Source of the DNA: Acidobacteriota bacterium
Lineage (GTDB): Bacteria; Acidobacteriota; Terriglobia; UBA7540
Direction: 5' to 3'
Length of the DNA: 8,109 nucleotides
Assembly: GCA_021827245.1 (NCBI GenBank)
Contig: JAKAWN010000233.1
Span: forward strand, 2,291 to 10,399
The position numbers and the translations under genes were made by a program. The notes below the pieces were generated by a model that was not told the origin of the DNA, ran no database searches, and was given only the letters and a program-made list of their open reading frames with translations. Positions 1-6,208 of the stretch are shown piece by piece. How positions within the stretch are numbered: position 1 is the first letter of the stretch; the number at the start of each line of letters is the position of its first letter.

Positions 1-93
1 TTCAACGTTGCGCACACCGAAAGAATCAAGAACCCTGAACCAGCGAAGGTGAGCCCCAAGGTTCCTGCTGATTCCCAAGGCCGCCACAAATAG
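1..93 (+). CDS. Possible 3' end of an unidentified gene (edge-truncated)
   Basis: Frame 1 is open from the window edge for 30 codons and ends in TAG at 91-93. The peptide is polar and ends in a basic QGRHK tail; I recognise no family. The opposite strand is also open here: an ATG near 219 reads leftward off the edge, and the encoded stretch ends in a hydrophobic run near the window border. Neither frame has a clear advantage. The gap between 94 and about 222 shows nothing I can name. Confidence 0.2.
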   Translation, partial: FNVAHTERIKNPEPAKVSPKVPADSQGRHK

Positions 94-222
94 GCTCGCA
101 CGTTTGCTCGACGGTCGGGCGAATGAATCCTGTGGATCGAACTCCCTGCTTTGTGAATGGGTGGGCGAGTGCACGACCCGTAGGCGGGCGGGGCGTATGT
201 GCGCCACGAAAATTCCATGCAT

Positions 223-976
223 TTTTCGTTGACCTCCAGCGATTAAGCCGGATCGTTCCGGAAGTGGGCTGAGACGTCTCATGATGTCGCCGGGCACGTT
301 CACCGCGACGGGTCCGGTCAGTATGGTCATCAAGTTTGCCTTCGACCTCCAATCGAATGATCAGCTCACGGGCGGACCAGCTTGGATCAATTCCGAAGGA
401 TGCGATATCGAAGCGAAGGAGCTTGATTCATCCGTCGAAAGCATGAAGGGCATCCTTTTCCAGACGAGACCAGCGAAATCCGGCTCATGGTCCAATCGAT
501 GCTTGCGGACCGTTTCAAGTTGAAGGTGAGTCGCGAGACGAGAGAACTTCCCGTATATGCTTTGGTGGTCGCGAAGCACGGTCCGAAGCTGACCGAATCG
601 AAACTTCCACCTCCCCGCAATCATGGGTTCCACGGATTGCGGTTTATGGGATGGGGCGATCTATCACGGCAAGCAGCGTCTATGAGTCTCCTGGCTAACG
701 TGCTAACTCAGCACCTGGAGAGACTTGTTGTGGATGAAACGGGGCTCAAAGGTCGGTATGATTTCACCCTCAAATAGACCCGGCCAGGAACAGAGGGCCC
801 TCTTCATGGAGGCTACGGGAGGTAATCCCGGCATGTACAAGGTCGCTCCTGCTGAACTCTCCGGTCCTTCAATTTATACGGCGCTCCAGGAACAGCTCGG
901 GCTGAAACTAAAATCGAGAAAGGCCCCGGTGCCCCTTATTGTAATCGACCACATCGAGCCGCCCACGCCGAATTAG
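223..976 (+). pseudogene. TIGR03435 family protein, multiply frameshifted pseudogene
   Basis: Pieces of one TIGR03435 protein appear in order but in alternating frames. A start resembling F-x-V-A-S-I-K-P is split: FSLTS in frame 1 (223-237) and IKPDRSGSG in frame 2 from 242. Frame 2 then gives PGTFTATG and GGPAWINSEG. Frame 1 gives EIRLMVQSMLADRFKL (475-522), RETRELPVYALVVAKHGPKL, and VVDETGLKGRYDFTLK. Frame 2 again supplies the C-terminus, including LQEQLGLKLKS and IDHIEPPTPN, with stop at 974-976. The frame changes fall near 238-241, 450-455 and 778-790. At 775-777 a TAG stands where the family usually has Trp (FTLxWTP), suggesting TGG to TAG. The usual signal peptide upstream of the FxVASIKP segment is not recognisable. 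The function of the family is unknown; it is expanded in Acidobacteriota (recalled knowledge). No intact product can be made, so the pseudogene call is firm; the left border is approximate. Confidence 0.88.
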
Positions 977-992
977 CTACAGATCGGGATAG

Positions 993-1040
993 GGGGAGCA
1001 AGGCGGTTTCCGCCCACCTGTTCCGCGGCCTCCGCTCCCC
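993..1040. repeat. Nested inverted repeat downstream of the TIGR03435 pseudogene
   Basis: GGGGAGC (993-999) pairs with GCTCCCC (1034-1040). Inside lies a tight hairpin, GGCGG-TTT-CCGCC (1002-1014). It starts 16 nt after the pseudogene stop, so a former terminator is possible, but no T-run follows (AACCTCTTTC). I call it a repeat only. Confidence 0.4.
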
Positions 1041-1065
1041 AACCTCTTTCGGAAAGTCAGGAACG

Positions 1066-1623
1066 TCACAGGACAAGAGGCGCGGACTCAATCCAGCGGT
1101 GGAGGGCTCCCTTCCCGCAAGGTGGCTTCTGCATATCGGAGAGCTTCTTGGACCTCGGCCTTTTGTAGCCCCTATTTACCAGCAGACTTCCAAAATTCAT
1201 GTACTTCGTCAATCCCTCAAGAAAATCAGCCAAGGGTGTACCCTGAGAACGCATGCAGGGCGTCGGCTGGTTCAGGTACGGGTCCTTGGCCAAATAGCTC
1301 CACCGGGCGACTGGTCTATCCACGATTTGTCCCGCTGTTTCTACTGCCTTCCGCCTTATCGCGGGATCGGGCAAGGCGTTTCGGCTGAGGCTGGAGGCGC
1401 AGCGCACGCTCTGTCAGCTCCAGATTGAGGGGTATACTCGCGCCGTGGCCTCAGATGCCTTGACAATATCCGCGTCCGGGTAACCACGGCACCGGTTTTG
1501 CGCCGTAGGATTTCTGCGGAATACTGACGAGCCGACGGCATTGACGGCGATGCCGCGGCTACCAACTTCAAACAGAACCGTTCCTCCAGGTGTTGGTACC
1601 ATTAAAGGCGCAGGATATAACAA
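1066..1623 (-). pseudogene. Unidentified minus-strand frame interrupted by a single TGA
   Basis: One reading frame runs from an ATG at 1623 to a TGA near 1066 and is broken once, by TGA at 1414-1416. The half before the stop includes RGYPDADIVKASEATARVYP; the half after includes LPDPAIRRKAVETAG and PLADFLEGLTKYMNFGSLLV. Both halves have ordinary protein composition and share the same frame, which argues for one gene with one nonsense codon (for example CGA or TGG changed to TGA). It lies 41 nt downstream of the aldehyde dehydrogenase on the same strand. I recognise no family. Opposite-strand frames of similar length exist here, so the whole 977-1664 stretch could instead be non-coding. Confidence 0.3.
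1488..1502. repeat. 15-bp direct repeat, left copy (partner at 3303-3317)
   Basis: GGCACCGGTTTTGCG occurs here and again at 3303-3317 in the same orientation. The copies flank the aldehyde dehydrogenase, one about 160 nt beyond its stop and one about 150 nt upstream of its start. The match does not continue convincingly outside the 15 bases. By a rough random-sequence estimate, an exact 15-base repeat in a window this size is unexpected but not extraordinary. Confidence 0.5.
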
Positions 1624-1629
1624 CTGGGA

Positions 1630-1656
1630 GCTGGAATCTCCAATCGGAATTCCAGC
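1630..1656 (-). terminator. Hairpin after the aldehyde dehydrogenase, possible terminator
   Basis: GCTGGAAT (1630-1637) and ATTCCAGC (1649-1656) form an 8-bp perfect stem. A further TCC/GGA pairing inside it leaves an AATC loop. The hairpin begins 8 nt after the aldehyde dehydrogenase stop codon, the usual place for a terminator on the minus strand. What follows on that strand (TCCCAGTTGTTATAT) is only modestly T-rich, so intrinsic termination would be weak. Confidence 0.4.
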
Positions 1657-1664
1657 CTTAGTTC

Positions 1665-3155
1665 TTAAGTGTCAATTTGTGCTCGCTGGAGCCTGTCGCT
1701 GTAGTCGACATAGACGGCCTTCCATTCCGAATAGACGTCCAGCGCAGCGCTGGCCGCTTCGCGGTGTCCATTGCCTGTCTGCTTGGTTCCCCCGAAGGGC
1801 AAGTGGATTTCCGCGCCGATCGTGGGTGCGTTCACATAAAAGATGCCCGTATCCATCTCCTGCATGGCCTTAAAGGCGTTGTTAACATTTCGCGTGTAAA
1901 TTGATGACGAAAGGCCATATACAACACCGTTTCCGATCTCGATTGCATGGTCGAGATTTTCGCATGGAATCAGCGAAACCACGGGCCCGAAAATTTCTTC
2001 CTGGCAAATCCGCATCCGGGACGTGCAGTCGGAAAAGATCGTTGGAGCGTAGAACCACCCACGATCATACTCCGTTCCCGTCAACCGCTTCGCTCCACAA
2101 AGCAGCCTGGCCCCTTCCTGTACGCCGATTTTCACATATTTCTCAACGGTTTTGAGCTGTGCCTCGTTGATAAGCGGTCCCACCTGGACGTCGGGATTCA
2201 TCCCGCTGCCCACTTTCAATTCGCCGACCCGCTGCACGAATCGGCTTGTAAAATCAGCATAGACATCCTTATGGATCACAATACGGCTTGAAGCAGTGCA
2301 ACGCTGGCCGGTTGTTCCAAACCCGCCCCAGATGGCTCCGTCCAGCGCCAGGTCGAGGTTGGCGTCTTCCATCACCAGGATGACGTTCTTCCCGCCCATT
2401 TCCAGGCAAACGCGCTTGAACTGGTCGGCTCCCGCGTGCGCAACTTCCCGGCCAACTTCCGTTGAGCCAGTGAAGGAGACCAGCGGTACATCAGGGTGGC
2501 GGACCAATGGTGCGCCCGCTTCCGGCCCGAACCCGCTCACGCAGTTGACCACTCCCGGCGGTAGCCCCGCTTCCTCAAGCACGCTGACCAAGTTGAAAGT
2601 CGAAAGCGGAGTGTCTTCTGCTGGCTTGATAACCAGCGTATTACCGCAGACCAGTGCTGGCATGATTTTCCACGCAGGAATAGCCATCGGGAAATTCCAC
2701 GGCGTGATCAGGCCGCAGACGCCAATCGGGCTCCGCACGGACATAGAAAATTTGTTGGGAAGCTCAGAGGTTGTTGTTTGTCCCGAGAGCCGGCGGCCCT
2801 CACCAGCCATATAAAATGCCATGTCGATGGCTTCTTGCACGTCGCCCCGAGATTCTTCCAAAGGCTTGCCCATCTCGCGCGACATGTCGCGCGCCAGGGC
2901 GTCTTTGCGCTCCATGAGCAGATGGCCGGCTCGAAACAGGATCTCCGCACGCTTGGGCGGAGGAGTGTGCTTCCAGCCGCGATAGGCTGCTTTGGCCGCT
3001 TCCACCGCTTTTGCAATGTCTTCGGCATTGGACCGCTGAAAACTTCCGGCGACATCATTCGTGTCAGCCGGGTTAATGTTTTCAAATGTCTTACCGCTGA
3101 CTGATTCCAGACGTTTCCCGGCAATAATGTTCTTGTAAATTTGCTTTTCGTTCAT
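1665..3155 (-). CDS. NAD-type aldehyde dehydrogenase
   Basis: A complete 496-residue member of the aldehyde dehydrogenase superfamily, the usual length for a soluble cytoplasmic enzyme oxidising an aldehyde to a carboxylate with NAD(P). The catalytic set is present: Asn154 in TPWNFPM, Lys177 in VIKPAE, the FTGSTEVG turn (228-235), the general base Glu252 in LEMGGKN, the nucleophile Cys286 in TTGQRC, and Glu387/Phe389 in EEIFGP. Glu180, in the KPAE motif, matches the residue that favours NAD over NADP in related enzymes. The C-terminal segment with [13 protein letters not shown] and QTGNGHREA resembles aminoadipic-semialdehyde-dehydrogenase-like and uncharacterised AldH subgroups rather than betaine or succinate-semialdehyde enzymes, but the substrate cannot be read from sequence. 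The ATG at 3155 follows AAGAGGAG closely, a purine-rich Shine-Dalgarno site. No partner gene lies in an operon with it. A hairpin follows the stop. The frame shows no damage. Confidence 0.95.
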   Translation of the reverse strand: MNEKQIYKNIIAGKRLESVSGKTFENINPADTNDVAGSFQRSNAEDIAKAVEAAKAAYRGWKHTPPPKRAEILFRAGHLLMERKDALARDMSREMGKPLEESRGDVQEAIDMAFYMAGEGRRLSGQTTTSELPNKFSMSVRSPIGVCGLITPWNFPMAIPAWKIMPALVCGNTLVIKPAEDTPLSTFNLVSVLEEAGLPPGVVNCVSGFGPEAGAPLVRHPDVPLVSFTGSTEVGREVAHAGADQFKRVCLEMGGKNVILVMEDANLDLALDGAIWGGFGTTGQRCTASSRIVIHKDVYADFTSRFVQRVGELKVGSGMNPDVQVGPLINEAQLKTVEKYVKIGVQEGARLLCGAKRLTGTEYDRGWFYAPTIFSDCTSRMRICQEEIFGPVVSLIPCENLDHAIEIGNGVVYGLSSSIYTRNVNNAFKAMQEMDTGIFYVNAPTIGAEIHLPFGGTKQTGNGHREAASAALDVYSEWKAVYVDYSDRLQRAQIDT

Positions 3156-3453
3156 CGCTCCTCTTTATCGCCATGGCAAACTCCCAAAGAAAAAGGAAGT
3201 CGTCAGATTTTGGGGTAACTCTATACCTTATACATTTGGATGGATTGTGAATACCGCTTGTTGTATTGAATCAAAATGCTGTCTGATAACGCGCGGAGCC
3301 CAGGCACCGGTTTTGCGGCGGGGGCTTTGGGGTGTATAAAATTGGCAGGGCAGAGCAGGGAAGCGAGTAGCGCGTCCATAACTGCCCAACACGAGCCCCT
3401 GATGGAGTCCAATCTGTGTCAGGGGTTATTGTGTCCCAAGTTGGATGAAAATC
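3156..3453. other. Upstream region of the aldehyde dehydrogenase, no gene seen
   Basis: About 300 bases without a supportable gene. The first 130 or so, read on the minus strand, are AT-rich (TGTATAAGGTATAGAG) and probably carry the aldehyde dehydrogenase promoter, although I find no convincing -35/-10 pair. The right copy of the 15-bp direct repeat is at 3303-3317. An inverted repeat, AGCCCCTGA (3394-3402) against TCAGGGGTT (3419-3427) with one G-T pair and a 16-nt loop, lies at the right end. It lacks a T-run on either strand. Confidence 0.5.
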
Positions 3454-3639
3454 TCAGAGCATGGGATCCCTAATCCGGGATTGTCTCTTCGGCTGGCATT
3501 GGTAGAGGCGCCGGACGATATTGTGTATCGAAGATTGAATGTCGTCAGGAAGAGATTTGAACTGCTCCAAGAAGTCCTCCGGTACCGCGGGAACCTGAAT
3601 GGCCTCACTCGTGTCGGGAGCACGGTACTTAACATCTGA
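3454..3639 (-). pseudogene. C-terminal coding remnant of an unidentified protein
   Basis: On the minus strand the frame from 3639 down to a TGA at 3454-3456 reads as natural protein. It includes PAVPEDFLEQFKSLPDDIQ and SSIHNIVRRLYQCQP, an acidic segment followed by an amphipathic helix. There is no start codon; upstream the frame runs into the hairpin cluster at 3644-3697 and meets a stop just beyond. The likely reading is the 3' end of a gene cut off by the IS200-like insertion next to it. The plus strand is open over the same codons (ATG at 3445), because the codons are partly mirror-symmetric; I prefer the minus strand for its composition and context. Family unknown. Confidence 0.4.
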
Positions 3640-3643
3640 ACGA

Positions 3644-3730
3644 CTACCGGCTGAAAGCCGGTAGGTTTTCCAACGACTGAAAGCCGCATTTGCGGCTCAA
3701 GCCGCCTGAAGATTTCCCGGCTTGCGCCGG
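3644..3730. repeat. Cluster of three hairpins at the 3' end of the IS200-like remnant
   Basis: Three perfect inverted repeats lie in 87 bases: CTACCGGC-TGAAA-GCCGGTAG (3644-3664), AGCCGC-ATTT-GCGGCT (3682-3697) and CCGGC-TTGC-GCCGG (3717-3730). The first two share the direct repeat CTGAAAGCCG (3651-3660 and 3677-3686). On the minus strand the third hairpin has a GCAA tetraloop and begins within a few bases of the tnpA stop codon. IS200/IS605 elements have terminal hairpins recognised by their transposase (established for the family), so these may be end structures or REP-like repeats derived from them. Confidence 0.6.
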
Positions 3731-3731
3731 C

Positions 3732-3970
3732 TTAAGGCTCCTCCGGCGCGGTGGTCTTGAATCCTTGGTCATCTTGATCCCATTTCTGGCTTTCGATGTA
3801 CTCCATGATTGTCTTCTCATCTACCGCGATGACCGCCCCTCGGATAATGCTCACCTCCCGCGCTTGCTCAGTTACTTCCCCGCACAGTATCTTGTACCGA
3901 TATTTCGTGATCAGACCAGATGGTACTTGATGTCCCACACTGCATGCCCTTTCAATCGATATTCTCCCAT
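3732..3970 (-). pseudogene. tnpA: IS200/IS605-type TnpA remnant with internal deletion and frameshift
   Basis: From an ATG at 3968-3970, preceded by a GGAGG-rich stretch, the minus strand reads MGEYRLKGHAVWDIKYHLV, the typical N-terminus of IS200/IS605 Y1 transposases. The next codon is TG where TGG (Trp) is expected; after this one-base loss the sequence resumes as ITKYRYKILCGEVTEQARE and SIIRGA, then jumps to VDEKTIMEYIESQKWD and a C-terminus ending in APEEP with TAA at 3732-3734. Family members run to roughly 130-150 residues. The central part is missing, including the metal-binding HUH motif (normally in SPDHIH) and the catalytic Tyr just before the VDE-type helix. A shorter loss after TEQARE is also likely. 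The remnant therefore cannot encode an active nickase. It sits between the end of rnpB and the hairpin cluster. Confidence 0.85.
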
Positions 3971-4076
3971 CCCTCCTCTGCCTCCTTCCCCACTTGGAGG
4001 CTAAGGCTTACCACCTGAAGGGTGATGGGATTAAACCGGGCACGTCGAACTAAAAGTCCTGTAAATTATTGATATG
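3971..4076. other. Spacer between rnpB 3' end and the tnpA remnant
   Basis: This spacer carries the tnpA leader. An inverted repeat, GCCTCC (3980-3985) against GGAGGC (3996-4001), overlaps its probable ribosome-binding region. CACC-TGAAG-GGTG at 4012-4024 is a second, weaker hairpin. One of these may be the 5' end structure of the old IS200-like element. I see no clear intrinsic terminator for rnpB here. Confidence 0.4.
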
Positions 4077-4609
4077 GCGCGAGCAAGCCTGTAAGCCGAA
4101 TTCTGTTCCCCGGCGGACCGGGGCGGCGATCATTCCTCTAGCCCCACCATTGCTGATGGGGTCAAGCGACCTACCCGAGAGTCACCAGCCCGTAGCGGCG
4201 ATCAGCGACCACTGCTCGATGCAACCGAGAGATGCGGTAATCGCGTATCGCCGCTACAGCGCCTTGCGGAGCGGGCCACTCCTCCTCTCCTATTTGGTCT
4301 TGCTCCGTGTGGGGTTTACCCTGCCCCCGATATCACTACCGGGGCGGTGCGCTCTTACATTGAGCCGGCTGACCGGCCGCACCTTTTCACCCTTACCCCG
4401 AAAATCGGGGCGGTATATTTTCTGTGGCACTTTCCGTGCCGGAGGCGTACGCTCCGAACAGAGATCCACCTCCAACCCTCGCTGTTAACGAGCACACTAC
4501 CCTGCGGAGTTCGGACTTTCCTCTCCCCCGCTCCTGCTAGCCCGGCCAAACCCTCACGAGTCTGGCACAAGCGCATTTGCGGAGCAGCGATCGTCTGGCT
4601 TGCCCGCGC
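4077..4609 (-). ncRNA. rnpB: RNase P RNA (bacterial type A-like) with enlarged P16/P17 arm
   Basis: This is the catalytic RNA of ribonuclease P, which matures tRNA 5' ends. Read on the minus strand, the universal signatures occur in order: GAGGAAAGTCC (4513-4523), CCGCAGGG just after it, GTGCCACAGAAAATA, AAGGGTGAAAAGGTGCG, the GAGCGCACC return strand, GTAAACCCCA, GGAGCAAGACCAAATAGG (4289-4306), CGGGTAGGTCGCTTGA (4162-4177) and ACAGAATTCGGCTTAC (4091-4106). Terminal helix P1 closes exactly: GCGCGGGCAAGCC (4597-4609) pairs with GGCTTGCTCGCGC (4077-4089) through 13 pairs with one G-U. These ends give 533 nt, well above the usual 350-400. Much of the excess is 4178-4288, between the P15 strands, where 111 nt replace the 30-40 nt seen in RNAs such as that of Escherichia coli; it contains an 11-bp stem (4192-4202 with 4247-4257). 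A promoter precedes it. Reading frames across this stretch are spurious. Confidence 0.96.
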
Positions 4610-4616
4610 TAGTTCT

Positions 4617-4645
4617 ATGTTAATCTGCCTGTATGGGAGGGTCAA
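4617..4645 (-). promoter_or_regulatory. Sigma70-type promoter of rnpB
   Basis: On the minus strand TTGACC (4640-4645, five of six to consensus) and TAACAT (4617-4622, four of six) are separated by exactly 17 nt. The first base of helix P1 is 7-8 nt downstream of the -10 box, the expected distance to a transcription start at A4610 or G4609. Confidence 0.8.
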
Positions 4646-4700
4646 ACCGCTCTTTAGCCCGGCATTGGCGATTGCCACAATCACTGCTCGCGCCGCTCCA

Positions 4701-4707
4701 GGGAGGA
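4701..4707 (+). promoter_or_regulatory. Ribosome-binding site deciding the metallopeptidase start
   Basis: GGGAGGA stands 12 nt before the ATG at 4720. It is the only purine-rich site near an in-frame start here. The more upstream ATG at 4633 has none and lies inside the rnpB promoter on the other strand. Confidence 0.55.
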
Positions 4708-4719
4708 TTCAGCGCTCTT

Positions 4720-6123
4720 ATGAGAATTACAGCCTTTCGGCCCCGTGCGTGCTGCGAATCGCCGGCCTGCAACCATGGAACCTATGCTAAGGGTGACCGT
4801 GAGCGACGGTGGCGTGCGCTGAAAATCTTTGTTGCGCTCTTTGCCTTCGTCTGCTTTTCGATCGTAACTCCCCTGGTCCTGTCCAGCGAGCCATCACAGG
4901 CTGTCGCCGCGACAGCCCAGAAAGCCGATTCTTCCTCGCTTCTGAACCAGGCCGACCAGATTCTGCAGGAGATGAGCCGCATCACGGTCCTTCCTATCAA
5001 GGCGCCGGTGAAAAAGAAGGTAGTCAGCCGTGCGGAAGTGAGAAAACTGCTGATCCACAACCTACATGCCGATTACACGCCGCAGCAGATCCACGTGCAG
5101 GAAGCGACGCTCCGCGCTTTCGGCCTGATTTCCAAGAGTTTCGACCTGCAAAAATTCCTCATCAGTTTCTACACCGAGCAGGCTGCTGGTTTCTACGATC
5201 CACATACGAAAACGATGTACATCGCTGACTGGATTCCTCCCGACATGCAGAAGATGGTCCTGGCCCACGAACTGACCCACGCCCTTCAGGACCAGAATTT
5301 CAATCTCGAACATTACATGCAAGCGGTGCAAAAGGACGACGATGCGGAGGCCGCCCGGCAGGCCGTCGTGGAGGGATACGCGACCGCTGCCATGTTCCAG
5401 AGCATGATCGGCACGATGCCACTCTCGGATCTGCCCAACCTCGACGCGGTCCTCGAGCCACTCATCCGCGAGAAGATGGCCGAATTCCCTGTTTACTCAA
5501 AAGCTCCTTTCTTCTTCCGGCTGCAGGCGCTTTTCCCTTATGTCCAGGGCTCAGGCTTTATTGAGAAAGGCCTCCGCCGCGGAGATTGGAAGAGTCTAAA
5601 CGGTCTGTTCACGTCTCCGCCCACTTCGACCAAGGCCATCTTCCAGCCGGATATCTATTTCAACCATGTAAAGCTGCCTGAAATTCGGCTTCCGCAGAAG
5701 AACCCGCTCAGTTCAGTACGCGGCCTCAAAATGCTTGATGAGAATACTATGGGAGAACTGGGCTTCGATGCGCTGCTGGGACAATTCCTTTCCGAAGACG
5801 CGGCAAAGACCGCCAGTTCAAACTGGATGGGCGACCGCTATATTGTTTACGAAGATCGTGCCGCTCAAAGTTACGCGCTGATTGCCAGGACTCGTTGGGC
5901 CAGTCCAGAGGCCGCACTCACATTTTTCCGCGATTACCACACGATACTCACCCAGAAATATCCGGAACTATCTCCTGATCCCCGTTCCACGCTTGAGCGG
6001 TTTATCGGCCATGCCTCCTCAGGAGAGGTCATCATGCTCGACATGGGCGACGAGGTTCGCTGGGCCGAAGGCGTGCCTGCCGACAAAGTTGACGCCATGA
6101 CGAAGTGGCTGGCATCCCTTTAG
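4720..6123 (+). CDS. Secreted or membrane-anchored HELTH zinc metallopeptidase-like protein
   Basis: A 467-residue protein when started at the ATG at 4720. A basic stretch (GDRERRWR) precedes a hydrophobic segment at about residues 35-55 (FVALFAFVCFSIV), then an Ala/Ser-rich region, so it is probably exported or anchored with its bulk outside the cytoplasm. The zinc motif HELTH is at residues 183-187 inside KMVLAHELTHALQDQ, preceded by GFYDPHTKTMYIADW, a strand typical of such folds. A likely third ligand is the Glu in VVEGYAT, 31 residues after the last His, the gluzincin arrangement. I recognise similar uncharacterised putative metallopeptidases from acidobacteria but no named family; the substrate is unknown. 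The frame could extend to an ATG at 4633, which I reject on ribosome-binding-site and promoter grounds. It diverges from rnpB. An IS4-family element begins immediately after the TAG, so any native downstream neighbour has been displaced. Confidence 0.8.
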   Translation: MRITAFRPRACCESPACNHGTYAKGDRERRWRALKIFVALFAFVCFSIVTPLVLSSEPSQAVAATAQKADSSSLLNQADQILQEMSRITVLPIKAPVKKKVVSRAEVRKLLIHNLHADYTPQQIHVQEATLRAFGLISKSFDLQKFLISFYTEQAAGFYDPHTKTMYIADWIPPDMQKMVLAHELTHALQDQNFNLEHYMQAVQKDDDAEAARQAVVEGYATAAMFQSMIGTMPLSDLPNLDAVLEPLIREKMAEFPVYSKAPFFFRLQALFPYVQGSGFIEKGLRRGDWKSLNGLFTSPPTSTKAIFQPDIYFNHVKLPEIRLPQKNPLSSVRGLKMLDENTMGELGFDALLGQFLSEDAAKTASSNWMGDRYIVYEDRAAQSYALIARTRWASPEAALTFFRDYHTILTQKYPELSPDPRSTLERFIGHASSGEVIMLDMGDEVRWAEGVPADKVDAMTKWLASL

Positions 6124-6178
6124 CTCCAATACTGTTCAGTTAATGATCCTTAGTACCTATGTTTCAAGATTCTGTGCG
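6124..6178 (-). mobile_element. Detached 3' end of the IS4-family element
   Basis: Read on the minus strand, the segment from 6177 gives GCA CAG AAT CTT GAA ACA TAG (stop 6157-6159). It joins in frame onto the transposase coding sequence ending in TTT TCC GCA at 7813-7821. The remaining bases, ending with AACTGAACAGTATTGG, look like an IS terminus (the plus strand reads CTGTTCAGTTAA at 6132-6143). Assignment rests on frame restoration and adjacency; the partner terminal repeat lies outside the window, so the end cannot be confirmed. Confidence 0.5.
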
Positions 6179-6191
6179 AAACGGGCAGAAA

Positions 6192-6208
6192 GTTGAGTTA
6201 CGACGCGG
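6192..6208. repeat. Left inverted repeat of the nested element
   Basis: GTTGAGTTACGACGCGG is the inverted partner of 7765-7781, with an exact 9-bp outer block, a CGA/TTG mismatch and an exact 5-bp inner block. The stop codon of the 505-residue protein (TAA, 6198-6200 on the minus strand) lies inside it. Confidence 0.6.

Noticed and set aside
2296..2814. 172-codon plus-strand frame inside the aldehyde dehydrogenase
   Set aside because: It is a shadow frame antisense to an intact gene with all catalytic residues.
3396..3425. CCCCTGA/TCAGGGG inverted repeat as a terminator
   Set aside because: It has a 16-nt loop and no T-run on either side; recorded only as an inverted repeat.
3445..3639. Plus-strand 64-residue frame starting MKISEHGIPNPG
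   Set aside because: The minus strand over the same codons reads more like natural protein and ends at the IS hairpins; kept only as an alternative.
4633..4719. 29-residue N-terminal extension of the metallopeptidase from ATG 4633
   Set aside because: There is no ribosome-binding site, and the start codon lies in the rnpB promoter; the ATG at 4720 has GGGAGGA upstream.
4069..4790. Open frames on both strands across rnpB
   Set aside because: The DNA is fully explained by RNase P RNA signatures and the P1 pairing, and the frames encode nothing recognisable.
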